Part shown: positions 62,170 through 64,000 of the stretch, one piece after another
Layout: each line of letters starts with the position of its first letter
Numbering within the stretch: the stretch's first letter is position 1
DNA from: Puia dinghuensis
GTDB lineage: Bacteria; Bacteroidota; Bacteroidia; Chitinophagales; Chitinophagaceae
Direction of reading: 5' to 3'
DNA: 64,000 bases
Assembly (NCBI RefSeq): GCF_014642875.1
Contig: NZ_BMJC01000002.1
Span: 248,001-312,000 of the forward strand
Position numbers and translations under genes: made by a program
The notes under the pieces: model-generated
The model's input: only the letters and a program-made list of their open reading frames with translations
The model's database searches: none
What the model was told of the DNA's origin: nothing

Positions 62170-64000
62170 TCAAAACTCAAAATCACCCACATACACCGCT
62201 CCATTCGAACCCGGCTTCATCTGCAGCGTTACAAGGCTGCGCTGTTGCTGCGGCGTACCATAATGCGTATACACTTCTACCAGCAAGGTCGTCTCCCCCG
62301 CCAGCTTGACTTGTGTATCCCCGTAATAGTTCACCTCCACCTTATACCGCCCCTTCACTGCCTTCTTCAACAGAAACTGCTCCGGCCCAAGCCCTTGCGT
62401 AAAATCATGCGAGATCCTGCCACCCATCGCCGTAAACCGGTGCCCGTAAAAACACCGCTCGTTATCCGGATCGGTGACCCACAGATCGATATCCGTGCTG
62501 TTCTGGTTCCAGTTAAGCACTACCCGCATATCGACTGGCATTTCCGCCAACAGCTTACGCGGAATACCGCTGATATCCAGCTCTCCCTTATGCCGGGCGA
62601 TGAGTTCGTTTATCTCCGGTATCAACGTCTCTTCTATCCCGGGGTACAGCCCGCTGATCGCCACATCATAATTCTTCGTCAACGCCAGATAGAGGGTATC
62701 CAACGCATGCTGATAGCGTCCCGCATCCTCCAGCGCCAGGCCGTAGTCACGGTAGCTCTGCGGTTCAAAAGGCCGCCATTCCAGCACCCGGCGGAAGGTC
62801 GCACAGGCCTCACGCGTCTCCCCCAGCTCCTTCAGCTTATAGCCCATCATTTTATACAACTCGTAATTCTCGGCGTCTATCTCGGCGATATTGGAAAGGA
62901 TACGCACACCCACCGCCTTCTCTCCCACCGAAAGGAAGAACTCCGCCGTATGGAAATAAAACAACGGGGTGTTGAGATAATCCTTCCGCAGCCGGAGATA
63001 AACCGCATACCGGCTGGCAGGCGCGGCCGCCTTCAGCTCGTCCAGATAACGGGTATTGGCCTCCGTCTTCAACACCGTAAAAGAACCCTTCCCCGGCTCT
63101 CCACCGGTAGTCCCCGCATCCCCCGCCTTATCCTTTTCCAGATCCATCGGTGAGCCCCCCACCACAACCGCCTCATCCATATTTGCCGGTCTCGATCTGT
63201 ACTGGGGTGCCGCCGCCGCATTTTGTGTCGTAGTCGCCAGCCCCCGAATTATTACCCGCCGCTGATCTCCCGGCGCCGCACTATTGGCCACCACCCCCGA
63301 AGCCCTGTCCAGCAACGCTTTCGTCGAATCCAGCAACGCATGCGTAGTCCGGGTCTCCCTTGGCTCAGTCCGCGCGCCGGTCTCTTCTTTCTGCACCGGG
63401 GCCTTTGGCGCCTCGCCCTTCCACCACGTCAGCAATTCATTAAAATATTCCTCCGCATGATCCGCCACCTGCCTCCGCCTCCACCTGTCATTATCCTGCC
63501 TCCCCTTCAACAACCGGTCATACTCCTCCCGCAATTCGGCCGGCGGGTCTATCTCATAAGCGATATAATCATTGATATTCTCCAACACCACCAGCGAAGT
63601 GTTCCGTGTCACGATGCCATAGCTCCGCCCCAGGTGCCTTATCTCCAAAAAATTTTCCTCATACCGCGTATCGAGTTCTGCTATCTTCTTCTGCGCCCAC
63701 ACCCTTGCAAGATCGACACCCGAAGCCTGCTGCCTGGAATAATCCAGCGCCACCGTTTCCTGTCTCGTCACTGTCTTACCATAACCAAACAACAGCACCA
63801 CATTCTGCACCGGCTTATACACCATCCCCGCCACCATCAACGCACCCGTCACCGGCGTGGACACCGACGGATAACATTCTTCGATCCCATCGGCAGGCAT
63901 CACCCCCAGGAAATGCAAGGACTGCGTACACAACAGATCGCGACCCTTCGCCAAGGACACCGCATTGAGGTTGATCAGCTCCCCACCACTGCGCTCGGTG
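62170..64000 (-). CDS. VIT/VWA-related protein with TPR region and DUF2135, 5'-truncated
   Basis: The frame stays open to the window edge (decoding TERSGGELINLNAV before the internal GTG at 63960), so the N-terminus is missing. The visible 609 residues begin with a region like the C-terminal part of inter-alpha-trypsin heavy-chain-like proteins (VDLARVWAQKKIAEL, YGIVTRNTSLVVLE). A low-complexity linker follows, with RVIIRG and DEAVVVGG, which resemble TonB-plug phrases. Then come TPR-like helices (YELYKMMGYKLKELGETREACATFRRVLEW) and a DUF2135 C-terminal domain (WNQNSTDIDLWVTDPDNERCFYGH to VYVGDFEF). The function is unknown. Confidence 0.8.
   Translation of the reverse strand, partial: TERSGGELINLNAVSLAKGRDLLCTQSLHFLGVMPADGIEECYPSVSTPVTGALMVAGMVYKPVQNVVLLFGYGKTVTRQETVALDYSRQQASGVDLARVWAQKKIAELDTRYEENFLEIRHLGRSYGIVTRNTSLVVLENINDYIAYEIDPPAELREEYDRLLKGRQDNDRWRRRQVADHAEEYFNELLTWWKGEAPKAPVQKEETGARTEPRETRTTHALLDSTKALLDRASGVVANSAAPGDQRRVIIRGLATTTQNAAAAPQYRSRPANMDEAVVVGGSPMDLEKDKAGDAGTTGGEPGKGSFTVLKTEANTRYLDELKAAAPASRYAVYLRLRKDYLNTPLFYFHTAEFFLSVGEKAVGVRILSNIAEIDAENYELYKMMGYKLKELGETREACATFRRVLEWRPFEPQSYRDYGLALEDAGRYQHALDTLYLALTKNYDVAISGLYPGIEETLIPEINELIARHKGELDISGIPRKLLAEMPVDMRVVLNWNQNSTDIDLWVTDPDNERCFYGHRFTAMGGRISHDFTQGLGPEQFLLKKAVKGRYKVEVNYYGDTQVKLAGETTLLVEVYTHYGTPQQQRSLVTLQMKPGSNGAVYVGDFEF

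Overview
The window looks like chromosomal DNA from a Bacteroidota species, most likely a Chitinophagaceae relative. The evidence is two SusC/SusD pairs, several proteins with C-terminal type IX secretion (T9SS) sorting domains, TAnnTTTG-type -7 promoter elements, weak or absent Shine-Dalgarno sequences and an inositol oxygenase. The genus cannot be named from the sequence alone. The DNA is GC-rich and densely coding. No rRNA, tRNA or CRISPR array was seen.

Positions 1-5000 hold two outer-membrane beta-barrel proteins and a housekeeping block: pyrR, pyrB, coaD, a hotdog thioesterase, and a NUDIX hydrolase divergent from pyrE. Positions 5000-8420 form a small metal-handling island: an HMA-domain exported protein, a small exported protein and a TonB-dependent receptor of the copper/zinc type. 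Positions 8450-17630 carry two large T9SS cargo proteins, an SPFH/band-7 protein with an Arc-like partner and a palindromic operator, and a luciferase-like oxidoreductase. A solo tnpB element occupies about 17.7-19.0 kb.

Positions 19-60 kb are a large carbohydrate-utilisation region. In order it contains a sulfatase, a LacI regulator, SusC/SusD pair 1, an AraC regulator, a beta-propeller/alginate-lyase fusion, a subtilisin-like peptidase, a GH97-GH28 fusion, GH105, SusC/SusD pair 2, GH29, an alginate-lyase/GH88 fusion, GH2, GH27, a seven-repeat T9SS surface protein, and a second operon of GH29, GH2 and a LytTR-type histidine kinase/response regulator pair. It is followed by a PQQ/cytochrome c sugar dehydrogenase and inositol oxygenase. 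The enzyme set (polygalacturonase-like, unsaturated-uronyl hydrolases, uronate lyases, alpha/beta-galactosidases, alpha-fucosidases, sulfatase) suggests a uronate backbone with galactose and fucose side chains, such as a rhamnogalacturonan-like or gum-like glycan. The substrate is inference.

The most notable observations are three separate two-domain enzyme fusions in one locus, and a shared regulatory architecture on the minus strand. A box ending in AAC lies exactly 50 nt from a GCAAYT (RRTTGC) element upstream of four transcription units. A LacI-type operator pair at pair 1 has an 11-bp perfect match at the GH105/GH97-GH28 promoter. Together these suggest that dispersed units act as one regulon.
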